Shown here: positions 63,009 through 64,000 of the stretch, piece after piece
Layout of the letters: each line of letters opens with the position of its first letter
How positions within the stretch are numbered: position 1 is the first letter of the stretch
From: Anaerolinea sp.
GTDB lineage: Bacteria; Chloroflexota; Anaerolineae; Anaerolineales; Villigracilaceae
Assembly (NCBI GenBank): GCA_020719725.1
Contig: DYPU01000002.1
Location: forward strand, 1 to 64,000
DNA length: 64,000 bases
Direction: 5' to 3'
Translations under genes and position numbers: made by a program
The notes under the pieces: model-generated
Databases searched by the model: none
Told to the model about the DNA's origin: nothing
What the model saw: the letters and a program-made list of their open reading frames with translations, nothing else

Positions 63009-63974
63009 CTATTTCTGCCTGCCCAGCCCAAGCAAGCGTTCCAAAAAGCCTGTTTTGGGAGGAAGTTTTGGCCCGGCTGCTTCAATTTGAAGCCAATTGC
63101 CGGCTGTGCGCTCAGACCACCAGCGCTGACGCGCTTCGGCGGCCTGGCTAAGGGTAGAGGTCAGTTGGGCTTCGTCCCCGGCGGCAATTTGAGTGCGCAG
63201 GTTTGTCAGTGTTTGAAGATAGGCATCCAGGGCGCGTAAACTGGCTGCCGGGTTGATCAGGGCGGCTTGCGCCAGGGCTTGAGGCTCATCCTGGCTGGCG
63301 GCGGGCAGGCTGACAGCGGCATAGGCTCGCCCAGCCAGGCGGCGCATTTCCGGCCAGCCTGGCCCATCCACGGTTTGATGAATGAGGGCCGCTGAAAGCA
63401 GTTGTGGCAAAAGGTGGGCAGATGCCATCAGGTTGTCCGATTCCTGCAGGTCCATGAAAAACGATTCGGCGCCAAGCAATGCCACCAGATCGGCGGCCAG
63501 CTTGACGGCTGTGCCGGGTGTGCCTGGCGGGCTGATTATGCCCATTACGCCCCCTCGGAACAAATCGGCATGGGCCGGGCGTTCCAGGTCGGTAATATGG
63601 TGAGGGCTTAGGGCAGGAACCAGCCCAATATAATGATGGCCTGGCTCCAGGTCAGCTTGCCAGCCCGTAATCTGCCCTTTGATTGGTGAAGTATCTGCCA
63701 CGACAACGTTCTGGCGCAGGTCTGGCGCAATGCTGCGCAGGGTGGCTTTGATTGCGGGTATGGGCAAGGCCAAAATGACCAGGTCGGCTTGTTCCACGCT
63801 GCGCGGCAGGTTTAGCTCCACTTTGTCTAACGCGCCAAGTTCGCGGGCTTTGCTGGCGCGAACAAAGTTTTTGTCGTGGCCGGTGCGTTCAATTTTATCG
63901 GCATGGGCGGCGAGTGCCAGCCCAATAGACGTGCCTACTTGTCCCAGGCCAAGAATGGTTATTTTGAAGGTCAT
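63009..63974 (-). CDS. Prephenate dehydrogenase-like (TyrA family) protein
   Basis: ITILGLGQVGTSIGLAL Rossmann motif; VVVADTSPIKGQI; RBS GGAGGCG upstream of ATG. Confidence 0.8.
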   Translation of the reverse strand: MTFKITILGLGQVGTSIGLALAAHADKIERTGHDKNFVRASKARELGALDKVELNLPRSVEQADLVILALPIPAIKATLRSIAPDLRQNVVVADTSPIKGQITGWQADLEPGHHYIGLVPALSPHHITDLERPAHADLFRGGVMGIISPPGTPGTAVKLAADLVALLGAESFFMDLQESDNLMASAHLLPQLLSAALIHQTVDGPGWPEMRRLAGRAYAAVSLPAASQDEPQALAQAALINPAASLRALDAYLQTLTNLRTQIAAGDEAQLTSTLSQAAEARQRWWSERTAGNWLQIEAAGPKLPPKTGFLERLLGLGRQK

Positions 63975-64000
63975 ACCGCCTCCGGTTGTGATTTAGATTG

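Overview
This 64-kb window looks like a chromosomal segment of a Chloroflexota (Anaerolineae-like) bacterium; the taxonomy is inferred from gene content and style, not computed. The left edge has a tRNA-Thr(TGT)/tRNA-Tyr(GTA)/tRNA-Thr(GGT)/tuf operon on the minus strand, followed by trpS and dtd. From about 2.2 to 30.5 kb there is a large, mostly plus-strand glycan-utilization locus. It holds a SIS sugar isomerase/deaminase, GH130 phosphorylase, a LacI regulator with a clear promoter/operator, an SBP-MalF-MalG ABC importer, lipoprotein glycosidases (clan GH-A, GH18, GH26, GH3), a GH5 without signal peptide, two GH94 phosphorylases, an embedded MacA/FtsX-type ABC exporter with two ATPases (one with an AbrB/SpoVT-like C-terminal domain), and an SBP-like protein without a signal peptide. 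From 30.5 to 64 kb the content is mainly housekeeping: TetR/fatty acid desaturase, glgC, P-type ATPase, chrA, rnhB, glycosyltransferases, tRNA-Pro, gatCA, galE, M50 protease, class A PBP, panC, ettA, glpK, fmt, a cDPG-synthetase-like GTPase, an internally deleted BioY, a double-ThyX protein, a GIY-YIG protein and a TyrA-like dehydrogenase. The points most worth following up are two structured-RNA-like 5' leaders (25341-25455 and about 59207-59414), the ATPase-AbrB fusion, palindromic elements inside coding sequence (9183-9237 and 15560-15611), the BioY deletion, the tandem ThyX protein, and a recurring extended -10 motif (TGnTATAAT) with several probable leaderless genes. No CRISPR array, rRNA, transposase or prophage was seen.
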